A stretch of DNA of 64,000 bases from Saprospiraceae bacterium. GTDB lineage: Bacteria; Bacteroidota; Bacteroidia; Chitinophagales; Saprospiraceae. The first letter of the stretch is position 1. Every line of letters begins with the position of its first letter. Position numbers and translations under genes: made by a program. The DNA is taken from contig JADJNF010000009.1 in assembly GCA_016714445.1 (NCBI GenBank), forward strand, positions 682,001-746,000. Direction: 5' to 3'. This document shows, piece by piece, positions 16,587 to 24,562 of the stretch. The notes beneath the pieces are model-generated. The model did not search any database. It was not told the DNA's origin and saw only the letters and a program-made list of their open reading frames with translations.

Positions 16587-17390
16587 ATGATAAAAAAAAT
16601 CATAAGAAATTACACGCACAGACTACTGATGCCCAGAGGAAGAAATTACATTTCGGACCATCAACTGGAAACAGGCTGGACAAAAATAAAGGAAGCTTAT
16701 AAAAACAAACAAATTTGTATTCTTTATAAAAAAACAGATATCAAATCTAAAGGCACCATCATTCTGGCTCACCCTTATCTGGCTGACGCCAAACTATTTT
16801 TTCTCAGACGGGGCCACGCAGAAATGTATTTAAAGTTGGGGTTTGATGTTTTTCTTTTTGATTTTAACGGTTTTGGCGAAAGTCCATTTTTAAATTTCGA
16901 ATATGAAGAAGACCTTATGATTGTTGCAGAATTTGCAAAATCCCTTAACCCAGATCAGTCTGTTTCCGGTCATGGTATTTCATTTGGGGCCTCACATACT
17001 TTGACCTATGCCACTTTTAAGAACAATGTATTTGACAATATCATCATTGAGAACTGTCTGGACAGCAATCTTTCGTATTATAAAAAAAGAAATAAAAGGC
17101 TGCATTTTTTAATGCTCGGATTAATGAAAGCATTTCCCAACGTCAACAAGAATCACGACTATACAAAAAGTATAAAGAATCTTAAAAATGTAAGCAATGT
17201 ATTATTTATCTACAATACCGAAGATGATCTTACTACAATAGAAATGGGAAAACAACTTCTTCAAAACTGCAATATTCCCGGTAAATTAGAAATATTCAGT
17301 GGTAAACATTTGAACGCATTTCAGGACAATGAAAAAAGATATTTTCAAGTCATCTCTTCATTTTTAGAAGGATTTGACGATAAAGCTTAA
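16587..17390 (+). CDS. Alpha/beta hydrolase
   Basis: A 267-residue serine hydrolase fold. The nucleophile elbow is GISFG (Ser132), preceded by an oxyanion-type 'AHPYLADAKLF' strand-loop. The acid is probably in 'YNTEDDLT' (about residue 212) and the base His in 'SGKHLNAF' (about 241). No signal peptide, so it is cytoplasmic. The substrate cannot be told from sequence; the layout is that of small esterases or thioesterases. Confidence 0.75.
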   Translation: MIKKIIRNYTHRLLMPRGRNYISDHQLETGWTKIKEAYKNKQICILYKKTDIKSKGTIILAHPYLADAKLFFLRRGHAEMYLKLGFDVFLFDFNGFGESPFLNFEYEEDLMIVAEFAKSLNPDQSVSGHGISFGASHTLTYATFKNNVFDNIIIENCLDSNLSYYKKRNKRLHFLMLGLMKAFPNVNKNHDYTKSIKNLKNVSNVLFIYNTEDDLTTIEMGKQLLQNCNIPGKLEIFSGKHLNAFQDNEKRYFQVISSFLEGFDDKA

Positions 17391-17510
17391 ACCGGGTTTC
17401 AATTGCATTTATTAATGTTTGAAGGCTGAACGTGTAAATAACAAAAAGACTATGGTATTAATTTTGTCTAAAATATTATTCTTTAAATACAACCAATTAA
17501 AATATAATTT

Positions 17511-17518
17511 TACATTTG
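17511..17518 (+). promoter_or_regulatory. -7 promoter box (TACATTTG)
   Basis: TAnnTTTG followed by C, 22 bases before the ATG of the DUF1761 gene. Confidence 0.45.
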
Positions 17519-17540
17519 CTGTAATCAAAACATAATTAAA

Positions 17541-18038
17541 ATGATAGAGTTAAATTGGTTAGTAATTTTGTCAACAGCATTAGTCCCACTTGCTGTTGGT
17601 GCATTGTGGTATGGACCACTTTTCGGCAAAGCATGGATGGTTGAAGCAGACATGAGCGAAGAAAAAATGGTGGGTGCCAATATGATGAAAATTTTCGGGC
17701 TTTCGCTGGTATTTGGCGTAATGCTTTCAGTCGGGCTGACACCCATTGTAATTCATCAGATGGGAGTATTTTCAACTTTGCAAAATTTGGGTGTAGAAAC
17801 TCCAGGTAGCGAAGCCAATCTTTACTTACAGGATTTCTTGACAAAGTTTGGCACTGAATTTCGCACATTTAAACATGGAGCGTTTCACGGGCTGCTAACC
17901 GGCATATTTGTTTTTTTACCGGTAATGGGCACCAATGCTTTATTTGAGAGAAAGAGTTGGAAATATATTTTTATGAATGTTGCATATTGGGCACTTTCTG
18001 CTGCTATTATGGGTGGAATAATCAGTGCCTTTGCATAA
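17541..18038 (+). CDS. DUF1761 family membrane protein
   Basis: A 165-residue protein with four predicted membrane helices. It has the conserved family start 'VPLAVGALWYGPLFGKAWM' and the later 'HGAFHGLLTGIFVFLPVMGT'. DUF1761 proteins are small integral membrane proteins of unknown function. Confidence 0.8.
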   Translation: MIELNWLVILSTALVPLAVGALWYGPLFGKAWMVEADMSEEKMVGANMMKIFGLSLVFGVMLSVGLTPIVIHQMGVFSTLQNLGVETPGSEANLYLQDFLTKFGTEFRTFKHGAFHGLLTGIFVFLPVMGTNALFERKSWKYIFMNVAYWALSAAIMGGIISAFA

Positions 18039-18315
18039 TTCATTCTAACCTTGAAATGTGTAAACATATTGTTTTATTCATACTCGAAATAAATTGGTTT
18101 GCGATTTTTTAGATTTTAATGAATACTTGAGTAATATGGACTTAAATCAAAAAAATATTCTCAGGTTGAATTGAATATGATAAATCAACGGATAATTTTT
18201 ATAAAAATTTTAGAGAAAATAGATCACCTTTAACTTTAGGTCTGAATGCATCATTTGTAATTTGGTGTTCTTGCTTTGTAATTTAGATCAATTTTATATG
18301 TAGATGAGCCTTGTT
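18039..18315. other. Intergenic stretch before an isolated terminator
   Basis: No coding frame with a credible start. AT-rich. It ends in a strong terminator about 280 bases after the last gene, so a long 3' UTR or a small untranslated transcript could lie here; no promoter box was found. Confidence 0.4.
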
Positions 18316-18347
18316 AAAAGACATTTGGAAAATACCAAATGTCTTTT
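18316..18347 (+). terminator. Strong rho-independent terminator
   Basis: A perfect 13-bp stem AAAAGACATTTGG / CCAAATGTCTTTT with loop AAAATA, followed by ATTTTTT on the plus strand. It sits far from the end of the DUF1761 gene and 62 bases before the next start. Confidence 0.9.
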
Positions 18348-18408
18348 ATTTTTTCCTGCACATAAATAATCCAGAAATCAATCCGTCTAATTTTATACCT
18401 TTGATCCT

Positions 18409-19626
18409 ATGAATCAACAGGACATCATCATCGTGGGCGGAGGAGCGGCAGGTTTTTTTGCAGCCATCAATGCCAAAATAAAAAACCCTGCTCTGCATGT
18501 GGCTATTCTGGAGCAATCCAAAGAAGTCCTGAATAAAGTCAAAATTTCAGGTGGCGGCAGATGCAATGTAACTCACAAATGTTTTGATCCTAAATCACTT
18601 ACAAGCTATTATCCAAGAGGCCAAAAAGAATTACTGGGTCCATTTCATGTATTTGGTGCTCAGGATACCGTTTCATGGTTTGAGAATTATGGTGTAAAAT
18701 TGTACACAGAACCTGATGGCTGTATGTTTCCTGTTTCCAATAGTTCAGATACGATCATCCAGTGTTTCCTGAAACTGGCAGAAAAATACAGGATTGATAT
18801 TGTAAAAAATGCAAAAGTTAAAAATATTAAATACCAATCAGGTGAAATATTAAAATTTGAAGTTGAAACGGATGAAAAACCATACCACTCCCGATTACTC
18901 ATGATAGCTACAGGAAGTAGTCCTTTTGTGTGGAATATGCTGGAAAAATTAGGATATGAAATTGTCCCTCCCTGTCCTTCACTTTTTACATTCAACCTGC
19001 CCCAAAACCCCATATGCGGACTTATGGGATTGGTAGTAAAAAATGCCAGGGTCACCTTAAAAGACACCAAAATTTCAACTGAAGGACCGCTGCTCATCAC
19101 ACATTGGGGACTAAGCGGACCTGCGATACTAAAAGCATCTGCCTGGGGAGCTACCCTACTCTCAGAGCGCAGTTACGATTTCACTGCTTTGGTCGATTGG
19201 ATACCGGATATAGATGATTCAAATATTTATCTGTTGCGTGAGTCCATGTCAAAGAAAAAAGTTTCGGCCAATGCTCAATTTGGTATACCGGCCAGATTGT
19301 GGCAATTTCTTATTGAGCAAGTTTTAACAGATAAAGAAAAAAACTGGGCATCCCTTTCAAAAAATGAAATGTCAGATATCATTACACAACTTAAAAAGTG
19401 CCCATTCCCTGTCAAAGGTAAAACAACCTTTAAGGAAGAATTTGTCACAGCCGGCGGAGTGGCATTACACCAGATCAATTTTAAAAATTTTGAAAGCAAG
19501 TTGCATCCTGGTCTATTTATGGCGGGTGAAGTGCTCAATATTGATGCAGTAACCGGTGGATTTAATTTTCAGGCAGCATGGACAGGCGGCTATATGGCTG
19601 GATTGGAAATGGGGAAACCTGTGTAA
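18409..19626 (+). CDS. BaiN/HI0933-like FAD-dependent oxidoreductase
   Basis: A 405-residue flavoprotein. The N-terminus has the dinucleotide-binding motif IIIVGGGAAGFFAAI, then the family signature KISGGGRCNVTH (about residues 45-56). The C-terminus has 'ELHPGLFMAGEVLNIDAVTG'-like sequence and 'GGFNFQAAWTGGYMAG', which closes the FAD site. The family covers YhiN/HI0933 proteins and bile-acid reductase BaiN; the natural substrate in environmental Bacteroidota is unknown. Confidence 0.9.
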   Translation: MNQQDIIIVGGGAAGFFAAINAKIKNPALHVAILEQSKEVLNKVKISGGGRCNVTHKCFDPKSLTSYYPRGQKELLGPFHVFGAQDTVSWFENYGVKLYTEPDGCMFPVSNSSDTIIQCFLKLAEKYRIDIVKNAKVKNIKYQSGEILKFEVETDEKPYHSRLLMIATGSSPFVWNMLEKLGYEIVPPCPSLFTFNLPQNPICGLMGLVVKNARVTLKDTKISTEGPLLITHWGLSGPAILKASAWGATLLSERSYDFTALVDWIPDIDDSNIYLLRESMSKKKVSANAQFGIPARLWQFLIEQVLTDKEKNWASLSKNEMSDIITQLKKCPFPVKGKTTFKEEFVTAGGVALHQINFKNFESKLHPGLFMAGEVLNIDAVTGGFNFQAAWTGGYMAGLEMGKPV

Positions 19627-19630
19627 ATTC

Positions 19631-21835
19631 CTACACAATCAAAAGTCCTTTTTCCCTTAATAAAGTAAATTCGCCTGATGCCAGAAAATCATTGAATTCA
19701 CCTAGTCCGGCGTTTTCAAAACTCATTTTCATTTTCTCGATGGTAAATTTATTGCCTGTTTCCGGTGCAGTATTAATTAAAAGATCAATGACCCATTCAG
19801 CTGTCGGTTGGTTAAAATATAAAGAATAATTTTCAGTCCTACCGGAAATTATTATCTCCGCATAGGCTTGTTTTTTCTTCTGTCCCTTACTTTTTTTGAC
19901 CGGAGTGATGATCATCTCTATCGCATCTCCGCCAATCCAAACCATCTGATCCGTCTGACGAATATTGATATCCGTTGTTTCATCAATACATTTTGCTATA
20001 TAATCTGAATCTACAGTCGTTTCAGGTACTTCAAAATCAAACCAGGTACCCAGTGGTTCATCGAAACCCACACCCTGCATATAATTGAATATAGACAACT
20101 TCAATCCTTCAGATAAAACTTCATGATCAGCACCTTCAGGATCGACGTGAAACAGATCATTTTCAGCAAATCCCCCGAATTCAGGTCCAATACTTTTAAC
20201 ACCAAATGACCTTGGGTCTAATCCCACCGGACTGTGTGCAGTCATAGCAAACTGATGCCAGAAACCGGACTGGATAACACCATATTCAAACAATTGCCTT
20301 ACCATTTCAAGACTATCTATGGTCTCCTGCATGGTTTGGGTAGGAAATCCATACATCAGGTATGCATGAACCATAATACCGGCTTCTGTAAATGCGTGGG
20401 CCACCCTGGATACCTGAGCTACAGTGACGCCTTTTTTCATTTTATCAAGCAACCTGTCTGACGCCACTTCCAGTCCTCCGGAGATGGCTATACAGCCGGA
20501 TGCCTTTAACAGTCTGCACAGGTCGGGAGTAAAACTTTTCTCGAATCTTATATTTGTCCACCAAACTACCACGATCCCTCTGCGAATAATCTCTATGGCA
20601 AGATCCCGCATAAGTGCAGGTGGAGCTGCCTCATCCACAAAATGAAATCCATTCTGACCTGTTTGTTCAATAATATTTTCTATTCTGTCACAAATTATGG
20701 CGGCGCTTACCGGTTCATACCTTTTTATATAATCCAGGGTTACATCACAAAATGCACATTTCCCCCAATAACATCCATGAGCCAGTGTCAACTTATTCCA
20801 CCTTCCGTCGCTCCAAAGCCGATGCATAGGATTAACAATTTCAATCACGGAAAGATATTTATCCAGCAAAAGGTCTCCATAGTCCGGTGTACCTACTTCT
20901 CTTTGTGGTATATCAAGATCAGTAGAACCGTTTATGTACAGAACATTTCCATTCTCTGCACAAAAAGTTCGTTTGAGCATTTGTTTATGTCTCTTCCCTT
21001 CCAGATATTCTGCCAGATGCTGTAACGGAGCTTCACCATCATCGAGCGTAATAAAATCAACAAATTCGAATACTCTTTCATCGTATACCCTGCGCAATTC
21101 TGTATTGGCGTACCCTCCTCCAAAAGCTACATGAGTGTCAGGATAATGTTTTTTAATATGTCTGCCACATTTGAAGGCTCCAAATACGTTTCCCGGAAAC
21201 GGTGCCGTAAAACATACCAGATCAGGTTCGTATTTTTTGATATGTGAATCAAGTAGTGATATCAGAGTTTTAGATATCAGACTGTCCGGTAACTGCAATG
21301 CATGATATAATTCATCAAAATGCGTTGCAGTTCTGGCCAGCCGCTCAGCATATCTGCTGAATCCAAAATGATGGTCAACAACTTCAGTAATCAAATCACC
21401 GATATCTTCGAGATATAATGTTGCCAGATGTCTTGCCTTATCGTGTGTACCCATGGTTCCGAAGGCCCATTCGAGATTTTCGTGGTACTGAAATCTGCCT
21501 GCTTCAGGTAAGTAAGCGCCTGAACATATAGCGAGAGCAAGGGTCTGGTTTCTATTCTGCAGAAAAGCTATAACGCTGTCGATGGTTTGAAGGTATTTTT
21601 TGCGCTGACTGAATATTCTATATCCATTATCAGAAAGTTCCTTTTCATCTTCTTCTATGGTATCAAACATTTTTTGCAGACCTACAGAAGAAAACACTTC
21701 AAGGATGACTTCCAGACTGAGATCTATTTGAAATGATGCTATATCAAGCGTATTTAAAAATCCTTTGATATATGCCGTGGCCGGATAAGGTGTATTTAGT
21801 TGTGTAAAGGGTGGAGTAATCAGAAGTACTTTCAA
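19631..21835 (-). CDS. B12-binding-domain radical SAM protein with CX4CX2C cluster motif
   Basis: A 734-residue protein starting at TTG (21835), which begins KVLLITPPFTQLNTPYPATA, the typical start of B12-binding radical SAM proteins; no in-frame ATG lies nearby. An N-terminal cobalamin-like Rossmann part (about 190-280, with 'FTAPFPGNVFGAFKCGRHI') is followed by the radical SAM domain, with cluster cysteines Cys355, Cys360 and Cys363 in HGCYWGKCAFCD. The spacing is CX4CX2C instead of the usual CX3CX2C. A GGLEVASD motif and 'VHAYLMYGFPTQT' follow. Probably a methyltransferase or other radical enzyme with unknown substrate. The first 29 codons are repeated at 24945-25032. Confidence 0.88.
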   Translation of the reverse strand: MKVLLITPPFTQLNTPYPATAYIKGFLNTLDIASFQIDLSLEVILEVFSSVGLQKMFDTIEEDEKELSDNGYRIFSQRKKYLQTIDSVIAFLQNRNQTLALAICSGAYLPEAGRFQYHENLEWAFGTMGTHDKARHLATLYLEDIGDLITEVVDHHFGFSRYAERLARTATHFDELYHALQLPDSLISKTLISLLDSHIKKYEPDLVCFTAPFPGNVFGAFKCGRHIKKHYPDTHVAFGGGYANTELRRVYDERVFEFVDFITLDDGEAPLQHLAEYLEGKRHKQMLKRTFCAENGNVLYINGSTDLDIPQREVGTPDYGDLLLDKYLSVIEIVNPMHRLWSDGRWNKLTLAHGCYWGKCAFCDVTLDYIKRYEPVSAAIICDRIENIIEQTGQNGFHFVDEAAPPALMRDLAIEIIRRGIVVVWWTNIRFEKSFTPDLCRLLKASGCIAISGGLEVASDRLLDKMKKGVTVAQVSRVAHAFTEAGIMVHAYLMYGFPTQTMQETIDSLEMVRQLFEYGVIQSGFWHQFAMTAHSPVGLDPRSFGVKSIGPEFGGFAENDLFHVDPEGADHEVLSEGLKLSIFNYMQGVGFDEPLGTWFDFEVPETTVDSDYIAKCIDETTDINIRQTDQMVWIGGDAIEMIITPVKKSKGQKKKQAYAEIIISGRTENYSLYFNQPTAEWVIDLLINTAPETGNKFTIEKMKMSFENAGLGEFNDFLASGEFTLLREKGLLIV

Positions 21836-21977
21836 TGTGCCAAAACTTTTATGGGCAAAGATAGATCAACAATCCGTACTCATTGTCCTCTGTTGGTATT
21901 TAATTTGTTGATGGCTTCAGTTTTATTTGTCACTTCCAGTTTATCATAAATTTTAAGAATATGCTGGTTTACTGAAC
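21748..21977. repeat. Left copy of a ~230-bp direct repeat bounding an island
   Basis: Covers the 5' end of the radical SAM gene, the short spacer and the 3' end of a LuxR-type regulator. The other copy is at 24945-25174 (offset 3197). The spacer and radical SAM part are nearly identical (about four differences in 130 bases); the regulator part is more diverged. Confidence 0.9.
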
Positions 21978-21984
21978 TTGGAGC
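21880..21984 (-). pseudogene. C-terminal fragment of a second LuxR-type response regulator
   Basis: On the minus strand it reads SVNQHILKIYDKLEVTNK then TEAINKLNTNRGQ and a stop. The intact regulator at 25077-25724 ends TVKQHIHKIYDKLQVSNK and the same last 13 residues. The substitutions are conservative, so this tail comes from a functional relative, not from a decayed copy of the neighbour. Everything upstream is replaced by the hairpin repeat at 21985. Confidence 0.8.
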
Positions 21985-22203
21985 GCGATGGTCGAAGTTT
22001 TCAACTTCGATCCCAGACATTTAGAATTTTTAATTCGTCACCACAAATACCAATGAAAAATGCACATTTAAATGGCTTTAACTTGTTTTGTGGAATATTT
22101 CTGGTGAAGTGCATAATGAATCAAAGATTCATAAAATAGTGCATCGCAATGGAAATTATCAGACCGATAAATGGCCTGAAACTGCGACGATCTTGGGTTA
22201 AAA
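21985..22203 (+). repeat. Hairpin-rich MITE-like repeat, copy 1 (left end truncated)
   Basis: Contains the family modules in order: the hairpin GGTCGAAGTT/AACTTCGATCC, then AATTCGTCACCACAAATA, ATTCATAAAATAGTGCATCG, the small palindrome CAGACCGATAAATGGCCTGA and the end ACTGCGACGATC. The first about 50 bases of the longer copies are missing, so it abuts the regulator tail directly. Confidence 0.8.
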
Positions 22204-22295
22204 CCTATTATTTACCATTTAAAGTCTATTAAATACGACAAAAACTTAAAAATAAAAATATATAAACTGATTTTTAAACTTTGCATTTAGGATAA

Positions 22296-22333
22296 CAATC
22301 GTACAATAGTTAAAAATAACTATTGTACGATTG
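22296..22333. repeat. Perfect 16-bp inverted repeat
   Basis: Arms CAATCGTACAATAGTT and AACTATTGTACGATTG around AAAAAT. No T-run follows. It lies just before the only (TTG) start of the small frame 22331-22528, so it may be an operator, a protected mRNA 5' end or the end of a lost mobile element. Confidence 0.85.
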
Positions 22334-22528
22334 ATTCTTTTATTCTATTTTTGGGGCTTAAAACTTTTAGATCAAAAATATATTACAATCAGCTCATACA
22401 TTCCCATCAATGAATACGTCGCATTGCAGACAGAACTGTCAATACTAAAGGTACAGTATGAAGCGCTGCAAGCACAGGTAAATCAAAAACAACTTGGTAT
22501 TATTGCCAAAATTTTGTTCAAGTCGTGA
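22331..22528 (+). CDS. Small coiled-coil protein, doubtful gene
   Basis: A 65-residue frame without an ATG; its only start is TTG inside the inverted repeat. It reads 'YIPINEYVALQTELSILKVQ' and 'YEALQAQVNQKQLGIIAKIL', a heptad-like coiled coil that recalls the N-terminal end of IS66-type transposases. It could be the remnant of such a gene. There is no other transposase sequence nearby. Confidence is low. Confidence 0.25.
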   Translation: MILLFYFWGLKLLDQKYITISSYIPINEYVALQTELSILKVQYEALQAQVNQKQLGIIAKILFKS

Positions 22529-22647
22529 CACCCCAAACGAAACGAACCATCTGATTCCGCAAAGGCGGAAAGAACAATAAATCGAGTCACGCAGGGGAAT
22601 CTCACTCGATGCCATATAATGTAGGTCTCAGACCGATTTTTGTCACG
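22524..22647. repeat. Multi-stem palindromic element
   Basis: An outer stem CGTGAC/GTCACG (22524-22529, 22642-22647) encloses three hairpins: TTCCGC-aaag-GCGGAA, ATCGAGT/ACTCGAT and GGTC-tca-GACC. The layout is that of a four-way junction. It starts within the stop of the small frame before it and ends just before the octamer repeats. It differs from the MITE-like family in the same island. Confidence 0.6.
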
Positions 22648-22665
22648 AATCATTAAACAATAAAC

Positions 22666-22761
22666 ATTCAATCATTCAATCATTCAATCATTCAATCATT
22701 TAATCATTTAATCATTCACTCATTCACTCATTTAAACATTCAATCATTCAATCATTTAAAC
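22666..22761 (+). repeat. Octamer tandem repeat, 12 units
   Basis: Twelve head-to-tail 8-bp units, mainly ATTCAATC with variants ATTTAATC, ATTCACTC and ATTTAAAC, ending seven bases before the ATG at 22768. The array therefore fills the 5' leader or promoter of the surface protein. A change in unit number would alter promoter or leader length by eight bases each time. Confidence 0.95.
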
Positions 22762-22767
22762 AACAAC

Positions 22768-23511
22768 ATGAAACAATTCATCTTTTCCCTTACTTTCATC
22801 TTCCTATGTACCTTATCATCACAAGCTCAGGTAGCCATAGGTACAGGCAGTCCTACCCCTGATGCATCAGCAGCACTAGATGTACAATCTACCACACAAG
22901 GGATGCTCGTACCTCGTATGACAGAAGCACAGCGCACAGCAATAGCATCTCCTGCAAATGGCTTATTGGTATATCAAACCGATGCGACAGCGGGTTTTTA
23001 TTTCTACAACGGTACAGCGTGGGCTAGTTTAAGTGGTGGTGGTAGTGGAGATAATCTCGGTAATCATACAGCTACACAGAACTTGAATATGGCGAACCAG
23101 GATATAACTAGTGCAAAAATTATATCAAGGACAGGAGATGCCATTACTAATCGTACCACTGTTTATAATAATAATGGAATAGCTGCGACAAGAACAACTA
23201 CTCCGTCATGGGTTACTGCCTGCAATTCAGGTACTTGGATAAAAATAGAAGGAGCTACATCAGGATATCAAATACAAGGAATTCCTGGAGGTTATGATGG
23301 TAAAATAATTTATCTGCAAAATATGGCCACTGTGAACATGACACTTGTAAATAATGCTGCAGCTGAGCCTTTAGCTTCTGCAAAAATTTATTCACTGAAT
23401 GGTGCTGGTTATGTTTCTACAGGCCCTGCTATCGTTGGCTTAATGTATGTTGTAGATTCGTATGTTAATAGTGGTAATGGTGGATGGATTATAATTAGTG
23501 CTCAGGAATAA
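22768..23511 (+). CDS. Secreted tail-fibre-like surface protein
   Basis: A 247-residue protein with signal peptide MKQFIFSLTFIFLCTLSSQA. The mature N-terminus 'VAIGTGSPTPDASAALDVQS' and 'TQGMLVPRMTEAQRTAIASP' followed by 'GLLVYQTDATAGFYFYNGTA' is a very common opening of Bacteroidota surface proteins that resemble phage tail fibres. The rest is a Gly/Ser linker and a beta-rich, low-charge C-terminal domain of unknown fold. It directly follows the octamer repeats and is followed, with no spacer, by the hairpin repeat at 23512. Probably an adhesin or surface display protein. Confidence 0.8.
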   Translation: MKQFIFSLTFIFLCTLSSQAQVAIGTGSPTPDASAALDVQSTTQGMLVPRMTEAQRTAIASPANGLLVYQTDATAGFYFYNGTAWASLSGGGSGDNLGNHTATQNLNMANQDITSAKIISRTGDAITNRTTVYNNNGIAATRTTTPSWVTACNSGTWIKIEGATSGYQIQGIPGGYDGKIIYLQNMATVNMTLVNNAAAEPLASAKIYSLNGAGYVSTGPAIVGLMYVVDSYVNSGNGGWIIISAQE

Positions 23512-23775
23512 CCTGATCGCCGAAGTATGCCGACCCGACCTACGTTGACTAAGCCAAACTCGGAGACGATGGTCGAAGTCTGTGACTTCGATCCTATTTT
23601 TTAAGAATTTACAATTCGTCACCACAAATATCAATACACTAAAGCACAAAACTTAGCATCATATAGTTTAGTGCTTTGTTTTTAAGTTAGGTGCGTATTG
23701 AATCTAAGATTCATAAAATAGTGCATCGCAGTTGCATTATTTGTGCAGCTTTAGCGGTACTGCGGCGATCGGGGT
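23512..23775 (+). repeat. Hairpin-rich MITE-like repeat, copy 2 (complete)
   Basis: Begins CCTGATCGCCG directly after the stop of the surface-protein gene and ends CGGCGATCGGGG, so the ends form an inverted repeat of about 11 bp. Inside are GGTCGAAGT-ctgtg-ACTTCGATCC, AAGAATT-tac-AATTC, GAATC-taa-GATTC and a final stem GCATCGCAGT.../ACTGCGGCGATC. This copy has the shortest apical loops of the family. Confidence 0.85.
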
Positions 23776-23928
23776 TGCAAACTTGCGCCAACATGGGTAA
23801 GTTTGGTGTTTGAACTTAAATTCAAATTTTAACGTTAGAAAATTTGGCATGCATTTATGATTGTTTAGTCATTTTACAATTTAGCCATTTATCAGGGTTT
23901 ATTATTAAAAACAAAATTCATTTAAAAG

Positions 23929-24159
23929 ATGAAAACAGCAGTCCAAATAGATTTGACATTTGAGCAAGTACTTTCAGTAGTCAAGCAGCTTCCCAAAGAG
24001 CAGCAAGTACAATTAACCAAAGAATTGGAAAAAGAAGTTATTGGAGATAAACTCTCTAGACTCCTTCGATCATTTAGGACAAATGATTTGTCTTTAGATA
24101 CAATAAACGAAGAAGTTGAACTTGTAAGAAAAGAAATTTATGACAGAGAAAAAAGTTAA
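23929..24159 (+). CDS. VapB-like antitoxin of a PIN toxin pair
   Basis: A 76-residue protein (MKTAVQIDLTFEQVLSVVKQ then LPKEQQVQLTKEL) with a C-terminal charged tail. The 'l.fe.ll..v.qLp.eeq..L...l' pattern is that of Bacteroidota antitoxins that precede PIN-family toxins. It overlaps the toxin start by 20 bases. It should neutralise the PIN nuclease and repress the operon. Confidence 0.75.
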   Translation: MKTAVQIDLTFEQVLSVVKQLPKEQQVQLTKELEKEVIGDKLSRLLRSFRTNDLSLDTINEEVELVRKEIYDREKS

Positions 24160-24556
24160 AGTTATATTTGATACTAATGTTTGGATAAGTTTTTTGATAG
24201 GTAAAAGACTATCTAATATTAAACAATATATTGTAGATGGCCGTATCCAAATCATAACTTGTGAACAATTAATAACAGAAATCAAGTTGGTCACTGGCAG
24301 AGAAAAATTAAAAAAGTATTTTCAAGAAGAAGATGTAAATGAGTTGTTACAATTACTGGATATTATTGGTAAAAAAGTAGAAATAAAACCAATACACTTT
24401 ATTAATAGAGACCCTAAAGATAATTTTTTATTAGACTTAATAGATTGTTCAAAAGCGGACTACTTAATTACTGGAGATAGAGATTTATTAGAACACAACC
24501 CATTTTTGTCAGCACAAATTTTAACCACTTCTGAATTTGAAGCTGAAATTTTGTAG
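24140..24556 (+). CDS. PIN-domain toxin (putative nuclease of a type II TA system)
   Basis: A 138-residue PIN protein. The acidic active-site residues appear as Asp11 in VIFDTNVW, a Glu in CEQLITEI (about 43-50), Asp in RDPKDNFLLDLI (about 96) and the last in ITGDRDLL. This is the single-domain family of toxins that cleave tRNA or mRNA with Mg2+. It is paired with the antitoxin just upstream. The hairpin repeat begins six bases after its stop codon. Confidence 0.88.
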   Translation: MTEKKVKVIFDTNVWISFLIGKRLSNIKQYIVDGRIQIITCEQLITEIKLVTGREKLKKYFQEEDVNELLQLLDIIGKKVEIKPIHFINRDPKDNFLLDLIDCSKADYLITGDRDLLEHNPFLSAQILTTSEFEAEIL

Positions 24557-24562
24557 TTACTG

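Noticed and set aside
18396..18403. TACCTTTG promoter box before the BaiN-like gene
   Set aside because: It ends only five bases before the ATG, which would demand a leaderless transcript; not claimed.
22331..22528. Small frame as proof of an IS66-type insertion sequence
   Set aside because: Only a vague coiled-coil likeness, no catalytic part, and no matching terminal repeats or target duplication.
22483..22671. Minus-strand open frame across the four-stem element
   Set aside because: It is explained by the palindromic element and has no family match or start signal.
22666..22761. Repeats that might be a CRISPR array
   Set aside because: Units are 8 bp head to tail with no unique spacers, and there is no cas gene.
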